A stretch of 64,000 nt of DNA from Halomonas salipaludis (lineage in GTDB: Bacteria; Pseudomonadota; Gammaproteobacteria; Pseudomonadales; Halomonadaceae), in contig NZ_NSKB01000001.1 of the NCBI RefSeq assembly GCF_002286975.1, positions 684,733 through 748,732 on the forward strand, in the 5' to 3' direction. Made by a program: the position numbers and the translations under genes. This document shows positions 7,958 to 16,159 of the stretch, one piece after another; within the stretch, counting starts at the first letter, position 1, and each line of letters begins with the position of its first letter. A model generated the notes under the pieces. It saw only the letters and a list, made by a program, of their open reading frames with translations, had not been told where the DNA came from and ran no database searches.

Positions 7958-9460
7958 TCAGGCGGGTTTCTTGAACTTGGATGCCACCGCACCCAACAGC
8001 GGCGTGGACTGGATGACCGAAAACGCTGCCAGCAGTAGCAGGCACAACGCGATCGGACTCTTGACGAAGACCATGAAGGTGCCACCGCCAATCAGCATCG
8101 ACTGCTGGAAGCTGGTTTCCATCACAGGCCCCAGGATCAGCCCCACCACCATCGGTGCCGGCGACATGCCCGCCTTGATCATCCAGTAACCGAACAGACC
8201 GAAGGCAAACATCAGGCCGACATCGAAGAAGCTATTGTTGATGGCAAAAGACCCCACTACGCACAGCACGATGATGGCGCATGCCACGAACCCATCCGGC
8301 ACCTTGGTCACACTGACACAGAGCCGCGTGAACATCAGACCGACGGCCAGCAGTGCAAAGTTGGCCACGATCACGGCCCAAATCAGGGTGTAGGTGACTT
8401 CACCGTGTTCGGTAAGCAGGTTGGGGCCAGGCAGGATCCCATGCACCATCAAGGCGCCCAGAAGAATGGCCGTTGATGAGCTCCCGGGGATCCCCAGGGC
8501 AATCGTGGGGATCAACGAGCCCCCCACCACCGAGTTGTTAGCCGCCTCGGGTGCCGCCAGGCCGGCAACATCGCCCTTACCGAAGCGGCTCTTGTCCTTG
8601 GAAAAGCGCTTGGCTTCGTTGTAGGCAAACCAGCTGGCGGTATCACCGCCGGTGCCCGGAATCAGCCCGGTGATTATCCCGATCACCCCCGAACGGAAGA
8701 TATTGGGCATCAAGATTTTGATATCCTTGAGCTTGGGCAGCAGGCGGTCGGTAATCTTGTTGGCCACCCGCTTGGCGCTAAGGCCACTTTTCTCAATCAA
8801 CAATAGCGCCTGGGGAATCGAGAACAGGCCGATCAAGGCGACAGTAAAGCTGATCCCGGAGAACAGGTTCATATGCCCGAAGGTCATGCGCGGGGTACCG
8901 GTAATAAGGTCCATGCCCACGGTGCTGACCAGCAAACCGATACCACCGGATAGTAGTCCCGACACCACCGAGCCCTGGGAAAGGGAGCCGATGATGGTGA
9001 TACCCAGTACGGCAACGGCAAACAGTTCGATGGGACCGAACTTCAACACCAGGATCCCCAGCAGCGGCGCGGCAACCAGCAGCGCAATACCACTCATCAA
9101 ACCACCGCAGAACGACGCAAACAGCGAGATCCCCAGCGCCTTGCCGGCCTTGCCCTGCTGCGAAAGCGGATAGCCATCCAGCACCGTCGCCGCCGCCGCC
9201 GGCGTACCTGGCGTATTCAGCAGGATCGCCGCGATCGACCCGCCATAGGAGGCCCCGACGTAGAGCGAGGCCAACATGCTCAGCCCAGCCCCCGGGTCCA
9301 TGCTGAAGGTGATCGGAAGCAATAGCGCCAACGCCATGGTGGCCGACAGCCCGGGCATGGCACCCACGAACATGCCCAACAGGGTCCCGCCGATGATCAG
9401 CAGCAGGTTCCACCATGTCAGAACATTCAAAATCCCAGCGAGCAACATGCTCGAATCCAT
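7958..9460 (-). CDS. tctA: TTT transporter large permease (TctA family)
   Basis: Large integral membrane subunit of a tripartite tricarboxylate transporter, a secondary uptake system for organic acids fed by a periplasmic binding protein. Seen: about a dozen hydrophobic segments and the two family signatures. The first is the N-terminal GAMPGLSATMALALLLP followed by YGGSIAAILLNTPGTPAA and LDGYPLSQQGKAGKALG. The second is the mid-protein GLIPGTGGDTASWFAY with GVAAPEA-like residues. At 500 residues it is full length. It is preceded by tctB and tctC in the same operon and followed by catabolic enzymes, suggesting a sugar-acid cargo rather than citrate. Confidence 0.93.
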   Translation of the reverse strand: MDSSMLLAGILNVLTWWNLLLIIGGTLLGMFVGAMPGLSATMALALLLPITFSMDPGAGLSMLASLYVGASYGGSIAAILLNTPGTPAAAATVLDGYPLSQQGKAGKALGISLFASFCGGLMSGIALLVAAPLLGILVLKFGPIELFAVAVLGITIIGSLSQGSVVSGLLSGGIGLLVSTVGMDLITGTPRMTFGHMNLFSGISFTVALIGLFSIPQALLLIEKSGLSAKRVANKITDRLLPKLKDIKILMPNIFRSGVIGIITGLIPGTGGDTASWFAYNEAKRFSKDKSRFGKGDVAGLAAPEAANNSVVGGSLIPTIALGIPGSSSTAILLGALMVHGILPGPNLLTEHGEVTYTLIWAVIVANFALLAVGLMFTRLCVSVTKVPDGFVACAIIVLCVVGSFAINNSFFDVGLMFAFGLFGYWMIKAGMSPAPMVVGLILGPVMETSFQQSMLIGGGTFMVFVKSPIALCLLLLAAFSVIQSTPLLGAVASKFKKPA

Positions 9461-9486
9461 GATTCACTCCATTATCGGTAGTGGCG

Positions 9487-9954
9487 CTAGAAAGAAGGCA
9501 GCGCTGGCATATTCAGGCCAAGGAAGTGGAAGAACACCAGGCCGATAACCAACAACAAGGCAGCGACACCAATGCCCGCATACTTGATACTTACGCCTCT
9601 AACGACGAATAACGACGCCGCCAGAAACAGCGCTGTCGCAATGAAGTACCCCACTACGCCAATGCCGTAGACATACAACAGTGCAAAGCCGTAGATAATG
9701 AAAGCCTTGGCGATACCCCGTACGTTGCGCTGCTTCTCAGTATCGGCCGACGGTCCCTCTGACGTTGCAAGGCCAAGTTTCATTCTTGACACAACCACTT
9801 CCTGCACAATCAACGCCACTGAAAGCAACCCCACTACTGTCGAGAATATAAGTGGAATCTGAGCCGCCCTCGTTGGATAACCGCTATTATTGACAAAGAA
9901 AAATATCGCCAAAAACACACCGAAGGCACCCAGCGACAGGCGACTCACATTCAT
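9487..9954 (-). CDS. tctB: TTT transporter small permease (TctB family)
   Basis: Small membrane subunit of the TTT uptake system. It is 155 residues with four hydrophobic segments: an N-terminal pair (LGAFGVFLAIFFFVN and IPLIFSTVVGLLSVALIV), a charged linker, then two C-terminal helices (YGFALLYVYGIGVVGYFIATALFLAASLFVV and GIGVAALLLVIGLVFFHFLGL). The order tctC-tctB-tctA is typical. TctB proteins diverge strongly in sequence, so the call rests on topology, length and position. Confidence 0.88.
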   Translation of the reverse strand: MNVSRLSLGAFGVFLAIFFFVNNSGYPTRAAQIPLIFSTVVGLLSVALIVQEVVVSRMKLGLATSEGPSADTEKQRNVRGIAKAFIIYGFALLYVYGIGVVGYFIATALFLAASLFVVRGVSIKYAGIGVAALLLVIGLVFFHFLGLNMPALPSF

Positions 9955-9984
9955 ATCCTAACCTCCAACTTTAAGAATCAACTA

Positions 9985-10956
9985 TCAGGCATCGTCTTCA
10001 ACGTTTGCCCATATCTCGATGAACGTTTCCTCCATGCGCTTCATCATATCCATATAATCATCGCCGGTGATGATATCGATATAAAAAGCACGCTCTTCAG
10101 CCAGTGCCAGGAACTCTTCGTTGGTGGCCAGTTCTTCGAAGGCTGCGATCAGCTCGTCGCGCGCCTGGTCAGGAATGCCCGCCGGTGCGCTATAACCGCG
10201 CGATGAGCCATTTACCACGTCGTAGCCGATCTCTTTCAGCGTCGGGGTATCGGGCAGCATGGGCAGGCGCTCTTCCGAGAACACCGCCAGCGGCCGCAGG
10301 CTATCAGCGGTGATATGGCCATAGACGATGCCCACATTGTTGAAGCTGGCATCGATCTGCCCGCCCATTGCAGCGGTGGCGGATGGACCATCACCGGCAA
10401 ACGGCACCTTTTCAAATTTCAACCCGGTAGCATTCTCAACCATGATCGTAGAAAAATAATCATCGCCGCCTACACCTGAGTTACCGATGGTAATACGCCC
10501 AGGGTTCTCCTCGGCGGCTTGCAACAACTCCTCGATGGTTTGATAGGGGCTGTCGGGGTGAACCACGATAACGCCAGGGTCGGTTACCACATTAGCGATA
10601 GGCGTCAGTTGATCAATGTTATAATTGATAGATTCATTGATGATGTAGTTTGTCATCAACATCGGCGTGTTGGTAATGCTAATGACCGAGCCATCTTTCG
10701 GCGACTGATTACCCAGACGAGTCCAGGCGATGGCGCCTGCTGCACCCGGGATATATTCATTGACGAAGTTTACGCCAAGAATGTCTCTGAGGAATGGCTG
10801 GGTAATTTGCGCCAGTGCATCACTACCACCACCTGCCTGAAAGCCCTGGAGGACTCGAAGCTCATCAGTAACAGAATACTCAGCGCTTGCCGACAGAGGA
10901 ATTGCGGCTGTCAGTGCAAACAGTGAGAGCGAAGCTGGCAATAAGAGTTTTTTCAT
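9985..10956 (-). CDS. tctC: TTT periplasmic solute-binding protein (TctC/Bug family)
   Basis: Periplasmic receptor that captures an organic acid and hands it to the TctAB permease. Signal peptide at residues 1-25 (KKLLLPASLSLFALTAAIPLSASAE). The mature protein has the Bug pattern with RVLQGFQAGGGSDALAQ, NEYIPGAAGAIAWTRL, and GRITIGNSGVGGDDYFS, then the acidic C-terminal helices. The ATG at 10956 is preferred over a TTG three bases earlier because of AAAGGT eight bases upstream. It is first gene of the operon and divergent from the IlvD/Edd gene across about 160 bases that hold a candidate operator. Confidence 0.92.
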   Translation of the reverse strand: MKKLLLPASLSLFALTAAIPLSASAEYSVTDELRVLQGFQAGGGSDALAQITQPFLRDILGVNFVNEYIPGAAGAIAWTRLGNQSPKDGSVISITNTPMLMTNYIINESINYNIDQLTPIANVVTDPGVIVVHPDSPYQTIEELLQAAEENPGRITIGNSGVGGDDYFSTIMVENATGLKFEKVPFAGDGPSATAAMGGQIDASFNNVGIVYGHITADSLRPLAVFSEERLPMLPDTPTLKEIGYDVVNGSSRGYSAPAGIPDQARDELIAAFEELATNEEFLALAEERAFYIDIITGDDYMDMMKRMEETFIEIWANVEDDA

Positions 10957-11038
10957 CAATCTTTACCTTTGTTTATGATTTTGTCTTAAGGCGCTGCATG
11001 ATTTTTATTTGGCATGCCGGAAAAAACGTAGTACGTTG

Positions 11039-11054
11039 TTGACATGATTGTCAA
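11039..11054. promoter_or_regulatory. Candidate operator in divergent promoter region
   Basis: Inverted repeat TTGACA-TGAT-TGTCAA lies between the divergent tctC and IlvD/Edd genes. It also contains a -35-like TTGACA. GntR regulators of the FCD type often bind short inverted repeats of this size, and one is encoded 2 kb away (13187). The assignment of operator and regulator is inference. Confidence 0.4.
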
Positions 11055-11120
11055 TAATCTTATTGATAGTACGACCAAAGTTCAACAAGGCTGCCAGCGG
11101 CAAACAGAAGGAGATTTCCG

Positions 11121-12854
11121 GTGAAATCAGATGACTACCCCAAAGGGATGGGCAAAGGGCTGACCAACTACGGCGATGAAGGCTTCTCGCTATTCCTGCG
11201 CAAGGCGTTCATCAAGGGCATGGGGTACACCGATGACGCCCTCTCCCGCCCGGTGATAGGCATCGCCAACACCTACAGCGGCTACAATGCCTGCCACGGT
11301 AACGTCGAGGCCCTGGTCGAAAGCGTGAAGCGCGGCGTGATGCTGGCTGGCGGGCTGCCGATCGACTTTCCCACGATCTCGCTGCATGAGTCGTTCTCTC
11401 ACCCGACCAGCATGTACCTGCGCAACCTGATGGCACTAGATACCGAGGAGATGATCCGCGCCCAACCGATGGACGCGGTGGTCCTGATCGGTGGTTGTGA
11501 CAAGACGGTCCCTGCACAACTGATGGCCGCAGCGAGTGCCGGCGTTCCCGCCATTCAGCTCGTCACAGGCCCCATGCTGAGCGGCTCGCACCGCGGCACC
11601 CGAGTCGGCGCCTGTACCGACTGCCGCCGCTACTGGGCGGCCTACCGTGGCCAGGAGATCGATGACCAGGAAATCGCCGAGGTCAACGACAAGCTGGTCC
11701 CCACCGTCGGCACCTGTTCGGTCATGGGAACCGCCAGCACCATGGCATGCCTTGCCGAGGCCATGGGCATGATGCTGCCCGGCAGCGCCGCTGCACCGGC
11801 GGTATTTGCCGACCGCCAGCGCATTGCCGAGCAGACCGGTACCGAGGCCGTCAGGCTGGCCATGGAGAAGGTCTTGCCCGGCGATATCATGACCGAAGCC
11901 GCGTTCGAGAATGCCCTGCGCGTACTGCTCGCCCTGGGCGGCTCCACCAATGCCTTGATACACCTCACCGCCATAGCCGGGCGCCTCGGGATCGATGTCG
12001 ATCTCGACCAATTCGACCGCATGAGCCGCGAAACGCCAGTACTCGTGAACCTCAAGCCATCCGGCGAACACTACATGGAGCACCTGCACCACGCTGGCGG
12101 GCTGGCAGCGCTACTGCGCGAGATCCAACCTCTACTGCATCTCGATGCGCTTACCATCAATGGCAAGACCCTGGGCGACAATCTCGCGGCCAGTCCGCAT
12201 ATCCTCAACCAGCAAGTGGTGCGCCCACGCGACAACCCCATTTACGCCCAGGGCGGCATGGCAGTGCTGCGCGGCAACCTGGCGCCGCGCGGAGCCATCA
12301 TCAAGCAGTCGGCCGCGTCAGCGGCATTGATGAAGCACTCGGGACGTGCCGTCGTGTTCACTGGCCTGGAAGACCTGGCCACGCGCATTGACGACCCGGA
12401 CCTCGACGTCAACGCGGACGATATCCTCGTGCTGCAGAACATCGGCCCCAAGGGGGCTCCAGGAATGCCCGAAGCCGGCTATATCCCCATTCCCAAAAAG
12501 CTGGCAGCACAGGGCGTAAAGGATATGGTGCGCATCTCGGACGGACGCATGAGCGGCACCGCCGCCGGCACCATCATCCTGCATGTCTCGCCCGAGGCCG
12601 CTGAGCTGGGGCCGCTTGCGCTGGTGCGTGACGGCGACCGCATTGCACTGGACGTAGCGGAACGACGGCTGCAATTGCTGGTCGATGAGGATGAGCTCGC
12701 GAGTCGTAGAGCATCGATGTCGCCTCGCGTAGAACCCAGCAAGGAACGTGGCTACCGCAAGCTGTTTCTCGAGCAGATTCTGCAAGCGGAGGAAGGCTGT
12801 GATTTTGCCTTTTGCCGGCCGGACATCTCTTCACGAGTGCCACGCGCCCGCTAA
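11121..12854 (+). CDS. IlvD/Edd-family sugar-acid dehydratase
   Basis: Iron-sulfur dehydratase of the dihydroxy-acid/6-phosphogluconate dehydratase family. The three cluster-binding cysteines are visible: Cys58 (SGYNACHGN), Cys126 (GGCDKTVPA) and Cys199 (VGTCSVMGTASTMA). The C-terminal domain carries DGRMSGTAAG. Length 577 fits the sugar-acid branch (arabinonate/xylonate/galactonate type) and IlvD about equally. The neighbours favour a pentonate or hexonate dehydratase rather than branched-chain amino-acid synthesis. It starts with GTG and has GAAGGAGA well spaced upstream. Divergent from the transporter operon, it is the third dehydratase of this cluster. Confidence 0.85.
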   Translation: MKSDDYPKGMGKGLTNYGDEGFSLFLRKAFIKGMGYTDDALSRPVIGIANTYSGYNACHGNVEALVESVKRGVMLAGGLPIDFPTISLHESFSHPTSMYLRNLMALDTEEMIRAQPMDAVVLIGGCDKTVPAQLMAAASAGVPAIQLVTGPMLSGSHRGTRVGACTDCRRYWAAYRGQEIDDQEIAEVNDKLVPTVGTCSVMGTASTMACLAEAMGMMLPGSAAAPAVFADRQRIAEQTGTEAVRLAMEKVLPGDIMTEAAFENALRVLLALGGSTNALIHLTAIAGRLGIDVDLDQFDRMSRETPVLVNLKPSGEHYMEHLHHAGGLAALLREIQPLLHLDALTINGKTLGDNLAASPHILNQQVVRPRDNPIYAQGGMAVLRGNLAPRGAIIKQSAASAALMKHSGRAVVFTGLEDLATRIDDPDLDVNADDILVLQNIGPKGAPGMPEAGYIPIPKKLAAQGVKDMVRISDGRMSGTAAGTIILHVSPEAAELGPLALVRDGDRIALDVAERRLQLLVDEDELASRRASMSPRVEPSKERGYRKLFLEQILQAEEGCDFAFCRPDISSRVPRAR

Positions 12855-13110
12855 GGAAGCGCTGAACAAATCGACGAGCGAGATGAAGCGCAAGGCGCCC
12901 GGAGCACAGAACCGAGCGAAGCGACAAACAGCCTTAGGCTGGCCCCGAAGGGGCGAGAAGCCGAAGGCTGCGAGTCAACCGGAGCCTATGGGGTATAGGT
13001 GAGGATCCGCCGGTCCGACGCCTCGGCACCGCGCAACGCAGCGATTCGCTCGCGTAGGCATTTGTGCAGTGTTTCCCTAAATACCCAGGTCACGGGGATT
13101 CTGGTAACCT
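12855..13110. other. Gene-free stretch before the GntR gene
   Basis: No gene is supported here. The first 130 bases after the IlvD/Edd stop are rich in GAGCGA/GAAGCG motifs and look like part of a dispersed repeat (GAAGCGCTGAACAAATCGAC at about 12856), but no second copy is present in the window to confirm this. Confidence 0.4.
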
Positions 13111-13139
13111 ATCGGCATCCGCATGAAGCGGTTGCCGAT
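13111..13139. promoter_or_regulatory. Inverted repeat upstream of the GntR gene
   Basis: Arms ATCGGCATCCGC and GCGGTTGCCGAT pair with one mismatch around the loop ATGAA, ending 47 bases before the GntR start codon. It may be an autoregulatory operator or a leader hairpin. There is no T-tract, so a terminator is unlikely. Confidence 0.4.
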
Positions 13140-13186
13140 ATCGCCTCTACACCTTATTAGCGTCAGCCAGGATAGCTGCCTTTGTC

Positions 13187-13867
13187 ATGACACAGCTCAA
13201 GCAATCTCCATCTCAATCTGCCTCCACCAATGTCGATGACATCGTTTCAGCTATCGAGGAAGATATTGTTCTCGGGCGCCTCAATCCGAAAGAACGACTG
13301 GTAGAGGAAGATCTGATCGAGAGGTTTTACTGCAAACGCCATGTCGTGCGGCAGGCCCTTTTTCAACTCGATGCCATCGGCTTGGTGGAGCGGATAAAGA
13401 ATCGCGGTGCCTTCGTAAAAGCCTATACACCCAAAGAGGTGGAAGATCTTTACGCCATGCGTGAGCTTCTAGAGACTGCCGGCGCGCAGTCAATCCCGCT
13501 GCCTGCTCCACCGAGCATGATCGAGGAACTGACAAGCATACAGAACCAACACCGTGAAGCAGTCGAAACGCATGACCTGCGGCGCGTTTTCCGGCTTAAC
13601 ATTGCCTTTCATCGCACCCTGTTTTCGGCCACGGGCAATGCCTACCTGATTGAATGCATCAACGATTTCGCCCAGAAAGCCCACGCCATTCGCTTCACGG
13701 CCATCACCGATGCAGAGAGCCTGGAACAAGCCTGCAGCGAGCATTTCGCCATGATCGATGCCATCAAGCGCCAGGACCGTGAGCTGCTCTGCCAGCTTTG
13801 CCGCGAGCACCTCATTCCCTCCAAAGAGCGCTACCTCAGCATTGCCAAGCTTCGCCATACCCAATAG
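13187..13867 (+). CDS. GntR-family transcriptional regulator (FCD/FadR subgroup)
   Basis: Cytoplasmic DNA-binding repressor or activator that senses a metabolite, usually an organic or sugar acid. Residues about 15-80 form the winged helix: VSAIEEDIVLGRLNPKERL, then LIERFYCKRHVVRQAL as recognition region and the wing IKNRGAFVKAYT. Residues about 85-220 form the all-helical FCD effector domain with RELLETAGAQ, IAFHRTLFSATGN and the metal-site histidine in EHFAMIDAI. Length 226 is typical. It sits next to the sugar-acid cluster and probably controls it. It is followed directly by REP repeats. Confidence 0.88.
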   Translation: MTQLKQSPSQSASTNVDDIVSAIEEDIVLGRLNPKERLVEEDLIERFYCKRHVVRQALFQLDAIGLVERIKNRGAFVKAYTPKEVEDLYAMRELLETAGAQSIPLPAPPSMIEELTSIQNQHREAVETHDLRRVFRLNIAFHRTLFSATGNAYLIECINDFAQKAHAIRFTAITDAESLEQACSEHFAMIDAIKRQDRELLCQLCREHLIPSKERYLSIAKLRHTQ

Positions 13868-13887
13868 GCAAGGTAACGGCGATAAAT

Positions 13888-14120
13888 ACATGTGGAAGCG
13901 ACGTTTGCCGCGATTAATGTGGGAGCGAATTCATTCACGATTAGTGTGGGAGCGACTTCATTCACGATTAGTGTGGGAGCGACTTCAGTCGCGATTGCAG
14001 CGCGCAGCGCTGCCCGGCTAGCCAATTCCATCGCGGCTAAAGCCGCTCCCACATTAGCCTTGGCGCCACTCCCATGTGGGAGCGACTTCAGTCGCGATTG
14101 CAGCGCGCAGCGCTGCCAAC
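13888..14120 (+). repeat. REP cluster: head-to-tail 27-base units, then one BIME
   Basis: From 13890 to about 13998, four REP arms follow one another directly with a 27-base period. The stems vary (GCGACGTTTGCCGC, GCGAAT/ATTCAC, GCGACT/ATTCAC, GCGACT/AGTCGC); the first three are imperfect and only the last pairs fully. The last unit leads into the tail palindrome and an inverted arm with stem GCGGCT/AGCCGC, then another REP plus tail ending at 14117. Direct tandem REPs without tails are unusual among the window's repeats. Confidence 0.9.
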
Positions 14121-14156
14121 CTCAATCGCAGATTGAAACCACCCGGGCTCCAGCGT

Positions 14157-14444
14157 CTACACACGCCGATTCGCAAGATCGTAAATCTCTTCATCTCGCC
14201 GCGCGCCCACAGCAATGATCAGCACCTGGATAGCAAGTCCATCTACTTTGTAGACGATCCTCGTGTTCCCGGTACGAATCCGCCTACAGCCAGCTAGAGC
14301 ACCCCGAAGGGGTTTGCCAAGCTTGTCAGGCTCGCCATCGCGGATCCGCTCTTCAATAACATCTAGAACGCGATTCGCTGCGGCCGAGCCCAACCTGATC
14401 AGATCTTGCTGAACATCAGGGTGGTAGATCAGGTGCCAGGCCAT
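14157..14444 (-). CDS. RelE/ParE-family toxin
   Basis: Type II toxin of the RelE/ParE fold, 95 residues. Seen: N-terminal MAWHLIYHPDVQQDLIRLG with the typical YHPDV...DL pattern, a helical hairpin (ANRVLDVIEERI), LGKPLRGALAGCRRIRTGNTRIVYKVDG and the end IAVGARRDEEIYDLANRR. The RIRTGNTRIVYKV strand and the final Arg/Tyr fit RelE-type ribosome-dependent mRNA interferases, but ParE gyrase poisons share the fold. It starts three bases after the antitoxin stop, so the pair is one operon. Confidence 0.87.
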   Translation of the reverse strand: MAWHLIYHPDVQQDLIRLGSAAANRVLDVIEERIRDGEPDKLGKPLRGALAGCRRIRTGNTRIVYKVDGLAIQVLIIAVGARRDEEIYDLANRRV

Positions 14445-14447
14445 GGC

Positions 14448-14738
14448 TTAATCGCCATGACCAAAGAGGGAGCGCATGTCATCGTGCGAGATGGCCTGAT
14501 CTGCCTGGTAGCTCACCAGACGGTCCCGGGAGATAGCTTCGATACGAAGGTCCTCAAGCTCGTCGACGAGATCCTGGTAGGCCTGGACGTTCATCAGTAC
14601 AGCTGCAGGCTGGTTATCTTTGAAGACTACGAGTCGCTCGGTCGAGCGTGATGAGACCTCTTTGAGCCTGGCACTGAAATTACGTGCCATGGCGGTCGCT
14701 GATACTGCGTCTTCGGGGCGTTCGAGTAAGGTGGCCAT
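14448..14738 (-). CDS. Phd/YefM-family antitoxin
   Basis: Antitoxin partner of the downstream RelE/ParE toxin, 96 residues. The N-terminal half (MARNFSARLKEVSSRSTERLVVFKDNQPAAVLMN) is the Phd/YefM DNA-binding fold. The acidic C-terminal part (YQDLVDELEDLRIEAIS) should wrap the toxin. The start at 14738 is chosen over an ATG seven codons upstream because AGAGGAGG lies just before it. Autoregulation by the complex is expected from the family but not shown here. Confidence 0.88.
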   Translation of the reverse strand: MATLLERPEDAVSATAMARNFSARLKEVSSRSTERLVVFKDNQPAAVLMNVQAYQDLVDELEDLRIEAISRDRLVSYQADQAISHDDMRSLFGHGD

Positions 14739-14875
14739 GATGCCTCCTCTGGCATGCATTTATCTACACACTATTATACGCACAATATAATGCAAGAAAA
14801 GCCTTGCCGACAAGGGGCTCAGCCTCACACAGCATTTGCCAAGCCCCCCCGCCGCCTGACTCACGCTCTAACCTT

Positions 14876-15106
14876 CAGCGCGCAGCACTGCCCAGGTCGA
14901 TACCACCCAACCCCATCGAGACTGAAGTCTCCTACATTAGCCTTGGCGCCGCCCCCATGTGGGAGCGACTTCATTCGCGATTGCAGCGCGTAGCGCTGCC
15001 CAGGCTAGCCAACCCCATCGAGACTGAAGTCTCTCCTACATTGGCCTTGGCGCCGCCCCCATGTGGGAGCGAATTCATTCGCGATAGCAGCGCGTAGCGC
15101 TGTCGA
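14876..15106 (+). repeat. REP/BIME cluster, 2.5 units
   Basis: Composite elements with inverted arms of stem GAGACT/AGTCTC (about 14916 and 15020) and forward arms GCGACTTCATTCGC and GCGAATTCATTCGC, each forward arm followed by GCAGCGCGTAGCGCTG. The first copy is cut at its left end, keeping only the tail CGCAGCACTGCC. It abuts the stop codon of the Rpn gene that ends at 15111. Confidence 0.9.
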
Positions 15107-15110
15107 GGAG

Positions 15111-16091
15111 TTACCGCTCCGGCGGTGTGTCGTGGCGCATGGCCCCGATGTCGGTTTCGGTCAGGCCGGTGGCTTCGGCTATCTGGGCATCGCTGAGCGC
15201 GCCGAGGGCAATCAACTTGCGGGCGATATCACGCGAGGTTTCCTGCCGACCTTCATGCCGTCCTTCTTGACGACCTTCCTGCCGTCCTTCTTGACGGCCT
15301 TCCTGGCGCTCCTTCTTAGCCCAGTTTTCGAGTTTCTCTGCCAGCATATCTTTGTCCTCTACCAGACTGTTGAGCCGATTCAGGTTGACGCCCGCCCCAA
15401 GCCACTGCAGATGGCGCTTGAGCCAGCGGGTGATGATGGCATCGGTGCGCTCCTTGTGGGGATCGTTCTGAATGATCGCCACGATGCGGTCAACGGCCTG
15501 CTGCAGCGCGTGGCGGTCGGCCGTGGCGTTCTCGATGCCGAACACACCGCTGAGTGGCGTGTGGCGCTCAAATAGCTCCTCGTCAGTATAGCGCCCCTCG
15601 TCGATCAGGTAGTAGCGCAGGTGTGGCTGATAGACCCGCAGGAAGGAGGGCGGTTCCGGCTGCACCATGTCGTAAATGTCCTGCCGGGCCGACCAGCGCT
15701 GGCTGCCGTTGTAGAGCACGATGGGCAGTATCGGTGGCAACCCCTGGCGCGGGGTGGTTGTCCTCTGCTTGAGCAGATGATCGTAGAAGCAGGCCACGTA
15801 GTGCATCAGCCGGATCGGCATGGTGTGATCCACTGCCGACTGAAACTCTAAAAGTATATACAAGAACACCTGCTGCCTGGCGCCCTGCCAACTGATGTCG
15901 ACCGACCACACCACATCCTCGAACTTCTCCTCGAACAGCGGGGTGATGTAGTTGCCGCTGTGGCTCTCCAGGGTGGTGAAGTCCATCAACTCGGCGATCT
16001 CGGTGGGGGCAAAGCCTTCGATCAGCTGCTGGACGAACTCCGGGTAGCTGAACAGCTCCTTGTAGCCGGTATCGTGGTGGTTGCTGGCCAT
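15111..16091 (-). CDS. Rpn-family recombination-promoting nuclease/putative transposase (intact copy)
   Basis: PD-(D/E)XK-type DNA endonuclease of the Rpn (YhgA-like) family, which in E. coli raises RecA-independent recombination. The 326 residues hold an N-terminal nuclease region (about 1-110) with GYKELFSYPEFVQQLIEGF, the acidic strand SVDISW and the E-x-Q site LLEFQSAVD. A middle region contains ILPIVLYNGSQRWSA. The C-terminal tail has six RQEG-like tetrapeptides (about 275-298) and a helix-turn-helix-like end (SDAQIAEATGLTETDI). It is the only complete one of four related loci in the window. AGGAG precedes the ATG, and a LexA-type box lies 24 bases upstream of the start. REP repeats flank both sides. 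Confidence 0.9.
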   Translation of the reverse strand: MASNHHDTGYKELFSYPEFVQQLIEGFAPTEIAELMDFTTLESHSGNYITPLFEEKFEDVVWSVDISWQGARQQVFLYILLEFQSAVDHTMPIRLMHYVACFYDHLLKQRTTTPRQGLPPILPIVLYNGSQRWSARQDIYDMVQPEPPSFLRVYQPHLRYYLIDEGRYTDEELFERHTPLSGVFGIENATADRHALQQAVDRIVAIIQNDPHKERTDAIITRWLKRHLQWLGAGVNLNRLNSLVEDKDMLAEKLENWAKKERQEGRQEGRQEGRQEGRHEGRQETSRDIARKLIALGALSDAQIAEATGLTETDIGAMRHDTPPER

Positions 16092-16114
16092 GGGGCATAC
16101 TCCTCCAGATAGCG

Positions 16115-16130
16115 CTGTATGAAATTACAG
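16115..16130 (-). promoter_or_regulatory. LexA-type SOS box upstream of intact Rpn gene
   Basis: On the minus strand CTGTAATTTCATACAG fits the gammaproteobacterial LexA consensus CTGT-N8-ACAG exactly and is preceded by TA (TACTGT). It ends 24 bases before the start codon, where bound LexA would block transcription or translation start. The same 16 bases occur at the same distance before the copy at 24938. Confidence 0.65.
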
Positions 16131-16159
16131 TACTCACTGGCGGTGCGCAACGTTGCCAC

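Noticed and set aside
13892-14218. Small open frames across REP clusters (here and at 2148, 14804, 53555, 58598)
   Set aside because: They are translations of repeat DNA (repeating GANSFAIA or RSDFSRD-like residues) with no ribosome site.
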